This document shows positions 1 through 15,545 of a stretch of DNA of 64,000 nt, in pieces. Each line of letters begins with the position of its first letter. Position 1 is the first letter of the stretch. The stretch spans positions 1 to 64,000 of the forward strand of contig NZ_CP031088.1 of NCBI RefSeq assembly GCF_003339775.1, given 5' to 3'. The stretch is from Spiroplasma phoeniceum P40. GTDB taxonomy: Bacteria > Bacillota_I > Bacilli_A > Mycoplasmatales > Mycoplasmataceae. A model generated the notes under the pieces. That model did no database searches. It worked only from the letters and a program-made list of their open reading frames with translations, and was not told the origin of the DNA. Both the position numbers and the translations under genes were made by a program.

Positions 1-57
1 TTTTCCACATCTTTTATTTATAATTAATAACGATGAAAACTATTGGAGATGAAATTA
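1..57. promoter_or_regulatory. Left edge of origin region, DnaA box upstream of dnaA
   Basis: TTTTCCACA at 1-9 is one mismatch from the TTATCCACA consensus and matches the boxes found after dnaA. GGAG at 45-48 is the ribosome binding site for dnaA. The rest of the upstream region lies outside the window. Confidence 0.55.
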
Positions 58-1410
58 ATGAACACAAAAGAATTATGGATTGAAGTTAAAGAAATATTAT
101 CTCGTGATGAATCAGTTTCCCCAGAAATTTACAACTACTATATTAGTGACGCAAACTTATATACTGTATCTGATAATAACTGCTTAATTACAACAAAATC
201 AGAAATTGCAATTGGTGTTTTTGAAGCAGGATTAAATGAAAAAATTAAAAATATCTTAAAAAAACTGACTGGAATCCAATATAATATTTCTTTTGAATTA
301 GAAAAAAATATTAATAAACAAGCATCTGTAATTAGTAAAATTGATACATTAACAGAAAACAATAACATTGCTTATTATGAAAATTATACTTTTGAAAATT
401 TTGTTCGTGGAGATTCTAATCATGAAGCAATGCAAGCAGCTTTAGCAGTTGCTCTAGATCTTGGAAAAAAATGAAATCCATTATTCATATATGGAGACTC
501 TGGACTAGGAAAAACACATTTATTACACGCAATTGAAAATAAGGTAAATGAAATTTATAAAACAAATAACCGAGTAAAATATTTAAAAGCTGATGAGTTT
601 GGAAAAATTGCTATGGATATTTTAAATCAAGGACATGAAATAATTGAAGCTTTTAAAACATCTTATGATATTTACGACTGTTTATTAATTGATGACATAC
701 AATTATTAGCAAAACGCAATAAAACAAATGAATTATTTTTTCATATTTTTAACTCATATATTGAAAAAAATAAACAAATTGTAATTACTTCTGATAAATA
801 TCCTGATGATCTAGGTGGTTTTGAATCTAGAATTATTTCTCGTTTTTCATATGGTTTAAGTATTGGTTTAGATTCACCAGATTTTGAAACAGCTCTTAAA
901 ATATTAGAACAAAAACTAAAACATCAAAATAACTTAGGATTATTTTCAGAAGAATCACTAGAATTTATTGCTTTAAATTTTAACAGTGATGTTAGAAAGT
1001 TAGAAGGAGCAATTAAGCGATTATTATTTTTAGCTGTTATGAACAAAAAACCAAATGAAATTATTACATTAGTTGATGTTGAAAAAGCATTTAAAAATGC
1101 TCCTCTGCAAAACAATGAAAAAATTACCCCTAAAAAAATTAAACAAATTGTTGCTGATAATTATAATATTACTATCAAAGCAATGATGAGTAAATCACGA
1201 GTTAGTAATGTAATGCAAGCACGACAATTAGCAATGTATTTTTGTCGAACATTATTAGATGAACCATTTACAAGAATTGGAACTGAGTTTGGTGGTAAAG
1301 ACCACACAACTGTTATGAATAGTGTTAAAAAAGTTGAAGCACATATTAGCACAAACAAAGAATTTAAACATTTAGTAAATGCAATTCGTAGAAAAATTGA
1401 AGGAAAATAG
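58..1410 (+). CDS. dnaA: Chromosomal replication initiator DnaA
   Basis: DnaA binds DnaA boxes at oriC, oligomerises with ATP and melts the origin. The 450-residue reading frame needs the TGA at 472-474 read as Trp. Directly after it comes the Walker A motif GDSGLGKTH; LLIDDIQLL is Walker B, and a C-terminal helix-turn-helix segment with the DnaA signature (GGKDHTTVM) recognises DNA. The ATG at 58 is preferred because GGAG lies 9 bases upstream; in-frame TTG (43) and ATG (49) would overlap that site. Length fits the family. It is the first gene of the origin cluster, followed by dnaN. Confidence 0.97.
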
Positions 1411-1578
1411 CACAATGTTTTCCACGCTTGTTTTTTAATAAAAAATAATATTATTTAAAACTTTATCAAGTTTTCCACATTTTCTACATTATAATAGTAA
1501 TAAATAAAAAACAATATTTTAACAATAGTATATAATTATTTATATATTACAGAATATACTAAAGTAAGGAGTAACAAA
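1411..1578. other. Probable oriC spacer between dnaA and dnaN
   Basis: This non-coding spacer has DnaA-box-like sites TTTTCCACG at 1418-1426, TTTTCCACA at 1471-1479 and the weaker TTTCTACAT at 1481-1489, followed by an almost pure A+T stretch (about 1490-1560) that could be the unwinding element. AAGGAG at 1566-1571 serves dnaN. Boxes plus AT-rich DNA beside dnaA is the usual mollicute origin arrangement. The assignment as oriC is an inference. Confidence 0.7.
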
Positions 1579-2697
1579 ATGATTGTAAACATTAAAAGAG
1601 ATAAAATATTAGATGAATTATTGAAAGTAAGTCGAATAATTTCTCAAAAGACTTTAATTCCTTCACTACTAGGAATTTTAATTGAAGTTAAAAAAGACAA
1701 AATTACTTTTACTACTTCTGATGGTGATACATCAATTAAATCAGAAATTATGGGCACTGATTTAAGTATTACTCGAATTGGAAGTGTCTTAATTAAAAAT
1801 AAATTTATTGTTGAAGTTATTCGTAAAATTGAAGATGAATTTATTACTTTGGAAGTAGTTGAGGGTAATTTAATTAAAATCAAAGCAAGTAATTTTGATT
1901 CAGTTTTAAATACATTAAACTCAGCAGATTATCCACATTTATCATTTGAAACAGAGGGTAAAGAAATAAAATTTACAAGTATAGTATTAAAAGAAATTAT
2001 TTCACAAACAAGTTTTGCAATTGGAGAAAAAGAAAAAAGAATAGTTTTTAATGGTTTAAATATTAAAACAGATCAAAATAATAAAGAATTAATAATTACT
2101 GCCACTGATTCATTTCGATTATCATGTAAAAAGATTGCTTATAGTAATAATTATAATTTTGATGTTATTATTCCTGGAAAATTTATTAATGAAATTGGTC
2201 GTTTAATTTCAGAAAATGACCAAGAAATTAAAATGAAAATTACTGATAAGTCAGTTAGTGTTATTATTAATAATACAATTGTTCAAACAAAAATTATTGA
2301 AGGAAAATATCCTGATACAAGTAAAGTTATTCCAACTTTCTTTAATACTTCATTAACAATCAATAATCGTGAACTAATTAAAATTATTGAGCGAGCTAGT
2401 GTTTTATCAAATGAGGCGATGACAACAATTGTTACATTAAAAATAAAAGAACAAAAAGTTTTAGTTACTTCATTTACTCAAGAAATTGGTAACACAGAAG
2501 AAGAAATTAAAGATTTTAAAGTTGAAGGAGCAGACCAAACAATTGCTTTTAATTCAAAGTATATTTTGGATGCTTTAAAAGCCTTTAAAACAAAAAAAAT
2601 TATAATTAAAATGATTGATGAAACAAAACCATTAATTATTACTGCTAATGATGATCCAACATTACAACAATTAGTTTTACCAATTCGATCATATTAA
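1579..2697 (+). CDS. dnaN: DNA polymerase III beta sliding clamp
   Basis: The clamp encircles DNA and tethers the replicative polymerase. The 372-residue length matches the three-domain beta clamp (about 370-380). It begins [14 protein letters not shown] and ends with a C-terminal segment ([14 protein letters not shown]) typical of clamps (compare LVMPMRL). AAGGAG sits 7 bases before the ATG. A terminator hairpin follows directly, so dnaN probably closes its own transcript. Confidence 0.96.
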   Translation: MIVNIKRDKILDELLKVSRIISQKTLIPSLLGILIEVKKDKITFTTSDGDTSIKSEIMGTDLSITRIGSVLIKNKFIVEVIRKIEDEFITLEVVEGNLIKIKASNFDSVLNTLNSADYPHLSFETEGKEIKFTSIVLKEIISQTSFAIGEKEKRIVFNGLNIKTDQNNKELIITATDSFRLSCKKIAYSNNYNFDVIIPGKFINEIGRLISENDQEIKMKITDKSVSVIINNTIVQTKIIEGKYPDTSKVIPTFFNTSLTINNRELIKIIERASVLSNEAMTTIVTLKIKEQKVLVTSFTQEIGNTEEEIKDFKVEGADQTIAFNSKYILDALKAFKTKKIIIKMIDETKPLIITANDDPTLQQLVLPIRSY

Positions 2698-2720
2698 AAA
2701 CTCATTATTGAGTTTTTTTA
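2696..2720 (+). terminator. Rho-independent terminator after dnaN
   Basis: Stem AAAAACTCA (2696-2704) pairs with TGAGTTTTT (2709-2717) around a TTAT loop and runs into a T tract. It starts in the dnaN stop codon. Confidence 0.8.
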
Positions 2721-2737
2721 TTTTATAACTTTTTTAT

Positions 2738-2811
2738 AGGGTTAAATTAGACACTAAAAATATAAAAATATTTTTTAGAATATTTAAAAATATATTTGAT
2801 AATTTAGCCCT
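2738..2811 (+). promoter_or_regulatory. Long inverted repeat in the gyrB upstream region
   Basis: AGGGTTAAATTA (2738-2749) can pair with TAATTTAGCCCT (2800-2811) with one G-T pair; the interval is AT-rich. It lies between the dnaN terminator and gyrB, so it may be part of the gyrBA promoter or leader. The role is unknown. Confidence 0.3.
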
Positions 2812-2832
2812 AAAATTAGGTAATAATGGTAA

Positions 2833-7263
<4,431 letters not shown>

Positions 7264-7265
7264 AA

Positions 7266-8563
<1,298 letters not shown>

Positions 8564-8584
8564 AGTCAAGGAAAAGAAAAACCA

Positions 8585-8622
8585 AAAAACTGCAATGTTT
8601 CACGTGAAACATTGCAGTTTTT
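8585..8622. promoter_or_regulatory. parS site 2 inside a terminator-like palindrome
   Basis: A second exact TGTTTCACGTGAAACA (8596-8611) forms the core of a perfect inverted repeat with 19-base arms (8585-8603 and 8604-8622). The arms end in A and T tracts, so the RNA would form an intrinsic terminator for serS as well as a ParB site in DNA. It is 56 bases from site 1. Confidence 0.88.
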
Positions 8623-8654
8623 AATAAATAAAAGATATGCAAAATAAAATTATA

Positions 8655-8663
8655 TGCTATAAT
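8655..8663 (+). promoter_or_regulatory. Extended -10 promoter for the SRP RNA
   Basis: TGCTATAAT is a perfect extended -10 element 7 bases before the start of the SRP RNA stem. No good -35 is seen. Confidence 0.6.
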
Positions 8664-8670
8664 TACTTAT

Positions 8671-8750
8671 GTCATTACAATAGTTACATTTGAAATTGGT
8701 CAGGACCGGAAGGTAGCAGCCATAAGACTAAGGGCTATGTGTAATGACAT
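8671..8750 (+). ncRNA. ffs: Signal recognition particle RNA (4.5S type)
   Basis: The highly conserved SRP domain IV core GGTCAGGACCGGAAGG, followed by AGCAGCC, lies at 8698-8720. Flanks GTCATTAC (8671-8678) and GTAATGAC (8741-8748) form the closing stem, and a T run follows, consistent with a compact hairpin RNA of about 80 nt. It binds Ffh to target membrane proteins. It lies between serS and tadA and reaches into the tadA leader. Confidence 0.93.
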
Positions 8751-8772
8751 TTTTTATGATAAGGGTGAATTT

Positions 8773-9216
8773 ATGACAGATACTACATTAATTTTCAATA
8801 AATTATATAAGTTATCACAACGAGCATATAAGAAAAAACATGTTCCAATTTCTGCATTAGTTGTTGACCAAAATGGTAAAATTATTGCCATTGGATATAA
8901 TAAAACAACAAAAAATTCAGTAACAACACACGCTGAGATTTATGCTTTAAATCAAGCATGTCGAAAAAAACGAACAAATAAAATTAGTGATTGTTCAATA
9001 TGAGTTACTGTTGAACCATGTATGATGTGCCTAGGAGCAATAATTAATTCAGGAATTAAAGTTATTAATTATTATTTATCAAATGAAAAATATGGTTTTT
9101 TAAAGTCTAATCATACTTTTGATGTTTCAAAATTAAAAGTTCAACATGTTAGAAAACATGAGGAAAATATGATTTTAAAAGATTTAATGAAGAAATTTTT
9201 TGAACAATTAAGATAG
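8773..9216 (+). CDS. tadA: tRNA(Arg) adenosine-34 deaminase TadA
   Basis: TadA converts the wobble adenosine of tRNA-Arg(ACG) to inosine. The 147-residue frame carries the deaminase motif HAEIYAL and the zinc motif EPCMMCLGA, with the TGA at 9001 read as Trp just before it. The ATG at 8773 with AAGGGTG upstream is preferred; an in-frame ATG at 8737 lies inside the SRP RNA and is unlikely. Size matches the family. Confidence 0.93.
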
Positions 9217-9281
9217 AATATTTTTAATTAAAGGAGTAAAATAAATTTGTTATAACATAATATTGGACGGGAGCATAAAAA

Positions 9282-11324
9282 ATGGATTATATTTCTTTAT
9301 ATCGTAAATATCGACCAAATAATTTTGATAAAATTTTTGGACAAATTGAAATTAGAAAAGCTTTAAAAAATGCAATTATAAATAATACATTTTCGCATGC
9401 ATATTTATTTTCAGGACCACGTGGGACAGGGAAAACTTCGATTGCAAAAATATTTGCAAAATCAATTAATTGTATTAATTTAGATAAAGGGAATCCGTGT
9501 AATGAATGTGCTAGTTGTCAGGAAATAAACCGCGCCGGAGCAGTTGATGTATTTGAAATTGATGCTGCTTCAAATAATGGTGTTGATGAAATTCGAGAAA
9601 TTAGAAATAACGTTCAGTTACTTCCTACGATGACAAAATATAAAGTTTATATTATTGATGAAATTCATATGTTAACTAATTCAGCTTTTAATGCATTATT
9701 AAAAACATTAGAAGAGCCACCAAAACATGTTGTTTTTATTTTAGCAACAACTGAAAGTCATAAGATTCCTGCAACAATTATTTCACGTTGTCAACAATAT
9801 AATTTTCGTAAGATCTCAAAAGTTGAATTAGAAAATAATATTATTAATATTTTACAAAAAGAGGAAATTAAATATGATTTGGCTGCGATTAAAGAAATTG
9901 CTCTTTTGGCTGATGGTAGTGCTCGCGATTCATTAAGTATTTTAGAACAAGTAATTATGTTTTCTGATCGAAATGTTACCTTAGAAAATGTAAATATTAT
10001 TTTTGCAACAGTTTCAAAAACCATTAAATTAAAATTATTAAAAGATATTTTAGAATATAAAACAACAGAAGTTTTAATGGCTAGTAAAAAAATTTATCAA
10101 TCAGGTTCTGATTTTGAAATTTTAACATTAAATTTATTAGATATTTTAAAAGAAATTTTTGAGTTTAAACAAACAAATAATTCAATTTTTTTAAATTTAT
10201 TATCAGAAGAACAAGCAAAACAATTTGCTGAACAATTAAGTTCAAAAGAATTAATTATGTTACTTGATTTGTTTACTGAAGCAGCAAGCAAAATGCGAAA
10301 TAGTAAAACACAAGAAATGTATTTTGAATTAATTTTATTAAAAGCTTTAGCAATTTTTGAAAATAATACTAAGAATTTACAGAATTTAAAATTAAGTGAT
10401 TTAGTGATTTTAGAGCATACAGAGGAAAGAGAAATTAATCATGATAAAATAGAACAAATTTCTAAAAATATAGAAATAATAGAAAATAATTATGAAAAAG
10501 ATCAAGTGATACCATTAAAAAACAATGATGAAATAATTCATTTAAAAGAACCGAAATTACCTAATAACCAACCATTATTTCATAATTTTTCATTATTTAA
10601 TGATAAAGAACCTAATGATAGTTCTTTTAGTAACATAGAACAACAACAAGATAAAATAATATTAGATAAAAATGATCTTCAAACTAATTTTGAACAAACA
10701 AAGGAAAAAGAAAGTTTTCAGTCAGTTGGATCAGAGCAAATTTCTTATGGAAAAGAATTAGAAGGAATAACTGACTTACAAAAATATCGTGACGATATGA
10801 AAAATAAAGTTAATATCTATGAATTTTCTAATATTAATTATTCTAATAATCAAATTTTTAATATTTTAATTAAAGCTAGTAAAGAAAAGCGAGAAAAATT
10901 TAAAAATAAATTTATGGAATTAATTAACGAAAAAGGTAAAGTAGTTCAATTAGATAAATTAATTAGTTTCTATGATGTTAAATATGCGGCTGCATCAGAA
11001 CAAGGACTGATTATTGTAACTAATACAAAACCAGAAGCAAATTGAATTAGTTTTGAAATGTGTAATTGAGAATTTCGCAATAAGATTTTCCAAGCATTTA
11101 ATTTTGATTTTATTATTATTGCCTTAAGTGAAACTGAGTGAACTAGTGTTCGCAATGATTATGTTAAAATTAGACAAGCAAATAAATTACCAAAGCCAAC
11201 ATTAATTGATGTTGAAGAGTTTTACCAAAATTTATTAGTTAAACAAATTGATAACTATGAAGAACATAAAGATGTTCTTGAAACTGGTAAACAGATTTTT
11301 GATAACATTAAGATAGTAGAATAA
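9282..11324 (+). CDS. dnaX: DNA polymerase III gamma/tau subunit
   Basis: DnaX is the ATPase core of the clamp loader. The 680-residue product has Walker A GPRGTGKT at residues 45-52, a four-Cys zinc motif just after it (C-x9-C-x2-C-x2-C), DEIH in Walker B, and the SRC motif (IISRCQQ). A low-complexity, charged tau-like region spans about residues 370-540, followed by a C-terminal domain that needs TGA as Trp at 11043 and after. recR, the usual neighbour, follows. Confidence 0.95.
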
Positions 11325-11341
11325 TTGATTGGAGATTTGAA

Positions 11342-11922
11342 ATGAACTATGAAGAATTAATTATGGAATTAAAAACTATTTTATGTGTTGGTAAAAAGAC
11401 TGCGGAAAGGATTTTTAATAAATTAATTATTAAACCATCATTATTGGAATCATTAGAGCATGTTTTTAATAAAATCAAAAATAATTATCATCAATGCTCA
11501 ATTTGTTCAACATTAATGCAAAATAATGTTTGTTTGTTTTGCCATAATAATTTACGTGAACAAACAAAGCTTTGTGTTGTTAGCATTTTTTTGATATTAT
11601 AAAAATTGAAGCAACAAAAGTTTTTAATGGAGTTTATAATGTTTTAAATGGTGAAATTAATGTAAAAAATGGCATTACACCAGATAAATTGAATTTTTCT
11701 GCGTTAGAATCCCGAATGAATGATAAAATTATAAAAGAAGTAATTATTGCTGTTGGTACTACTTTTGAAGGAGAAGTAAAAGCTCAATACTTAAAAACAT
11801 TTTTGCAACCTTTTAATATAAAAATATCACTTAATATAAAAATATCACGTTTAGCCCAAGGGATACCAATTGGTGCTTCCTTAGATTATATTGATGAGGT
11901 AACATTAAAACAATCTTTATAG
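11342..11922 (+). pseudogene. recR: Recombination mediator RecR, frameshifted
   Basis: RecR works with RecO and RecF to load RecA. The first part (to 11602) has the N-terminal helices and the zinc motif CSIC-x9-CLFC. The frame then breaks at a T7 run (11586-11592): one extra T would continue into the -1 frame, which carries the Toprim part (VGTTFEGE) and the ending RLAQGIPIGASLDYIDEVTL. A perfect 18-bp tandem duplication (TTAATATAAAAATATCAC at 11813-11830 and 11831-11848) adds six residues. Two separate lesions argue for a real pseudogene rather than one sequencing error. Confidence 0.8.
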
Positions 11923-11954
11923 GGACGTAAAGATGTTTAAGAACAGGGAGTGTA

Positions 11955-12602
11955 ATGATGCTATTTATAACATTAGAAGGAATTGATGGTTCTGGGAAAA
12001 CAACGATTTCAAAATTATTAAAAGAAAAATTACGGTCAGAAGGATATCAAGTTGTTTTAACACGAGAACCAGGGGGCAATGAAATTGCTGAGCAAATTAG
12101 AAATGTTATTTTAAGTAAACATAATTTAGGAATGGACCCATGAACAGAAGCTTTATTATATATTGCTGCTCGTAGGCAACATGTTGTTGAAGATATTTTT
12201 CCGGCGTTAAAACGAGGAGAAATTGTAATTTGTGATCGTTTTATGGATTCTACTTCAGCATATCAAGGATATGCTCGTGGATTAGGAATTCGAACATTAG
12301 ATGAAGTACAATCCATTGTTTTGGGCACAACAAAGCCAGATTTAACTCTTTTTTTTGATATTCAACCAACAATGGCAAGTGAAAGAATGAAAGTTCGAAA
12401 TGAGGTTGAAATGAACCGTCTTGATTTAGAAAAAAATTCGTTTCACAAGAAGGTATATGAAGGGTATCAAGTTTTAATTAGTGAAAATGCAGATCGCATT
12501 AAAGTTATTGATGCTAGTAAACCAGTGAATGAAGTATTAGAACAAGTATATTATTATGTTGATGAAATTATTCAAAAAATAAAGGACAAAGAAAATGGAT
12601 AA
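11955..12602 (+). CDS. tmk: Thymidylate kinase
   Basis: Phosphorylates dTMP to dTDP. The 215-residue frame has the P-loop [10 protein letters not shown] near the N-terminus, the TREPGG substrate motif, [12 protein letters not shown] and the LID region. TGA at 12141 is Trp. Adjacent ATGs at 11955 and 11958 share AGGGAG upstream. Its last 8 bases overlap holB, showing translational coupling in the dnaX-recR-tmk-holB group. Confidence 0.95.
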
Positions 12603-13431
12603 TTTATTTACAAAAAATGATGTTGAGAAAATGACACTATTTAAAAATTTAATTTTAAAAAATAATTTATCAAATCAACTTTTGATTTCTTGCAATAATA
12701 AAGTTAAATTAGAAAAATTTACAACAGAAGTTATTAAATTTTTATTGTGTTTAAAAAAACAAGGAGAAGATTGTGAATGTGATATTTGTCACCGCATTAA
12801 TAATAAAACTTATTATGATTTAAAAATTAAAGGTGATTTTGAAACAACAATCAAAAAAGAAGCAATTCAAGAAATTATTCAAACCTTTAATTATTCTGCG
12901 TTAGAACAAACAGGAATAAAAGTATATGTTATTAATGGTATTGATTTATTAACATTAGAAGCTGCTAATTCATTATTAAAATTTTTAGAAGAGCCTAGTA
13001 AAAATACATACGCTTTTTTGTTAACAACTAATAAAAAAAATGTTATTGATACTATTAAATCACGTTGTTTAAATATTATTTTAGAAAATACAACTGATTT
13101 ATTAGAAGTTGATGATTTTAAAAATGAATTTATTTCTACTTTTTTTAACAATTTTGCAAGTAACTCGACAAATAACTTTATTCATATGCGTCAGTTAAAT
13201 AATTATGATAGTGTTGAATGCCGCCAATTTTTTTTAGCAATTGCTAATGTTTTAAAAAAGAAAGAATGAGAAAAATATCAAATTACAAATCAAGATTTAA
13301 TTCAAAAACTAAATCATAAAAATAGCAAGTTAATTGAAATTTGTTATACTATTGCCAATTTATTATTGGAAAATTTAAATAAAGAATTAATTTTAGAAAA
13401 GGGATTGATTGATTGATATAACGAGGTGTAA
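12595..13431 (+). CDS. holB: DNA polymerase III delta-prime subunit
   Basis: Clamp-loader subunit related to DnaX. 278 residues with TGA Trp codons at 13267 and near the end. It has a cysteine cluster (C-E-C-D-I-C-H) equivalent to the zinc module, the helix VINGIDLLTLEAANSLLKFLEEP, and TIKSRC. There is no Walker A lysine motif, as expected for delta-prime. It overlaps tmk at the 5' end and stops one base before the next GTG start. Confidence 0.92.
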
Positions 13432-13432
13432 A

Positions 13433-14155
13433 GTGAAAGTTTTAAATGATTTATTAGATTATGAGGGAATTAAAATTAACCAACGAACTGATATGTTTAA
13501 TTTTTCATTGGATACAGTCCTACTGGCTCGTTTTGCAACATTAAATACAAAAATAAAAAATATTTTAGATATTGGTACTAATAATGCGGTAATTCCGTTA
13601 ATTTTATCAACTTTAACTTCAACACCAATTACTGGCATTGAATTGCAAAAAGAAGCTGTACAATTAGCAGAGGAAAATGTTGCATTAAATCATAAAATTA
13701 AACAGATTAAAATTATTCATAATGATATTAATGAATATGTTAAAACTAATGCTAATGTTAAATATGATTTAATTGTCTGCAATCCGCCGTTTTTTAAAGT
13801 TGATGGAGCAAAATTAAATGAAAAAAATAAATTATTAATTCCAGCACGCCATGAAACAGATGTCACATTAGAAGAGATTATTTTTGCTGCTAAGAAATTA
13901 GTTGCAAATCGAGGGTATTTTGCGATTATTCATCGTACAACAAGATTATTAGAAATTACTGCATTATTAATTAAGTATGGTTTTAATATTAAGCGACTAC
14001 AATTTATTCATCCTTTTGTAGAAAGTGAAGCAAATAATGTTTTAATTGAAGCTCGTTTTCAAAGTGGGGCAGGCCTTATTGTTGAAAAACCAATCATTGT
14101 TCATAATAAGAATTATCATTATACAGAACAAGTTTTAAAATTATTTCGAAAATAG
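13433..14155 (+). CDS. tRNA1(Val) (adenine-37-N6)-methyltransferase-like protein
   Basis: A Rossmann-fold SAM methyltransferase of the YfiC/TrmN6 (YabB) type. The SAM loop DIGTNNAVIPLIL lies near residue 47 and the catalytic NPPFF motif, typical of N6-adenine methyltransferases, near residue 120. I choose GTG at 13433 because GAGGTG lies just upstream and it follows holB by one base; an in-frame TTG at 13409 lies inside holB. This gene is a regular neighbour of holB in Firmicutes and mollicutes. Confidence 0.82.
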   Translation: MKVLNDLLDYEGIKINQRTDMFNFSLDTVLLARFATLNTKIKNILDIGTNNAVIPLILSTLTSTPITGIELQKEAVQLAEENVALNHKIKQIKIIHNDINEYVKTNANVKYDLIVCNPPFFKVDGAKLNEKNKLLIPARHETDVTLEEIIFAAKKLVANRGYFAIIHRTTRLLEITALLIKYGFNIKRLQFIHPFVESEANNVLIEARFQSGAGLIVEKPIIVHNKNYHYTEQVLKLFRK

Positions 14156-14164
14156 GTGATAGAA

Positions 14165-15472
14165 ATGGAAACTAAACTTTTAAAACAGAATGAAAAATAT
14201 GTTATCGGGGTGTCTGGTGGTCCGGATAGTATGTTTTTACTTGACAATATTTATAATAATTCAGAGTTAGATATTAATAATTTCATTGTATGTTTGGTAA
14301 ATTACCAGAAGCGAAAAGATAGTGACTATGATGAACAAATTGTTGTTGAATATTGCCAAAAACGAAATATTAAGTTCTATGTAAAAAAAGTGACAGCGAA
14401 AGACTATGAACAGTATCAGACTAATTCTCATAATTTTCAAGCAGTTGCTCGTAGCATACGATATGATTTTTTTTTACAAATTAGTGAAAAATATTGTTGC
14501 CAGGGTGTTTTAATTGCCCATAATTTGACTGATCATATTGAAACATATATTTTGCAAAAACAACGAAATGCGATTTTTGAATATTATGGTCTAAATAAAA
14601 CTAGTTATTATTATTCTCAATTATTTAACAAAAAACTAAAAATATTGAGGATTATGTTAGAAATATCAAGAGAAGAAATTATTGAATATTTATTTCATCA
14701 GCAAATTAATTATGCAATTGATTCAACTAATATCTTAGCGATTTATAATCGAAATATTATTCGTAATGAAATTCAGGATATTAATTTACAAGATATGTTA
14801 TTAGAAATTGAGGAAAAAAATAAGGAAAATGAACAATTAAAGTTAGTTGCAAAAAATTATTTGATTGAAAATTTTGGGCAAATTAATGTTACTAGTTTTA
14901 ATGCTCTTAATAATATTCAGTTGCAAAAAATTATTATTTTTAATTATTTTAAAATTAATAAGGTTGTTTATTTAATTAGGAATAAAAAAAGAAAGTTTTT
15001 AGATGAAATAATTAAGGAATTAAAAAGTTTAAAACCAAATATTATTCTTAAAATTAATTCAAGATATTCTTTAATTAAATCATATGATAATTTTGAAATT
15101 GTTAATACTGAACTTTTAGAATTAACAACAATTCAAATAACACCAACAACTGTATTACCAATAAAATGAAAAGAAAATATTATTAATTGGGGAACTAAAA
15201 ATAAGTATGATTTTATGATAGCAGCAGCACAATGACCAATCACAATTACCAACGATTTATTTTTGCTAAGAAATGCAATGATTAATAAGATGCGTTTAAA
15301 TCGTTGATTTATCAAAAATAAAGTACCGCTTTTAGCACGAAAAAGTTATTTTGTATTAGATAAGGATAATAACCTTATTTATGCGAATAATTTAGTTGAT
15401 TTAAAAATTAATAAATTTATTAATAATACTTTAGCGGAAAAATACAATTTATTTTTTTTTATGATAAAATAG
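14165..15472 (+). CDS. tilS: tRNA(Ile)-lysidine synthase
   Basis: TilS adds lysine to C34 of tRNA-Ile(CAU) so that it reads AUA. The N-terminal PP-loop VSGGPDSMF binds ATP; LIAHNLTDHIET is the conserved HN..DH..E region. The frame continues through TGA Trp codons from 15167 to a TAG at 15470, giving 435 residues, the normal size. AGGTGA overlapping the upstream stop serves the ATG at 14165. ftsH follows, as in Bacillus. Confidence 0.93.
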
Positions 15473-15480
15473 TCTAGAAT

Positions 15481-15500
15481 TGGGTCATTGTTTCAAATGA
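15481..15500 (+). terminator. Possible hairpin between tilS and ftsH
   Basis: GGTCATT and AATGACC form a 7-bp stem. There is no strong T run, so it may be a processing or leader element rather than a terminator. Confidence 0.3.
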
Positions 15501-15545
15501 CCGAAAAAGATTAATTTTAAAAGTCTTAATAGAGAGGAAACAGTT

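Noticed and set aside
472-474. Many genes seem split by TGA codons
   Set aside because: TGA is Trp in this lineage; joined frames restore full family length and motifs in dnaA, gyrB, serS, dnaX, ftsH and the phage genes. Only TAA, TAG and frameshifts were counted as damage.
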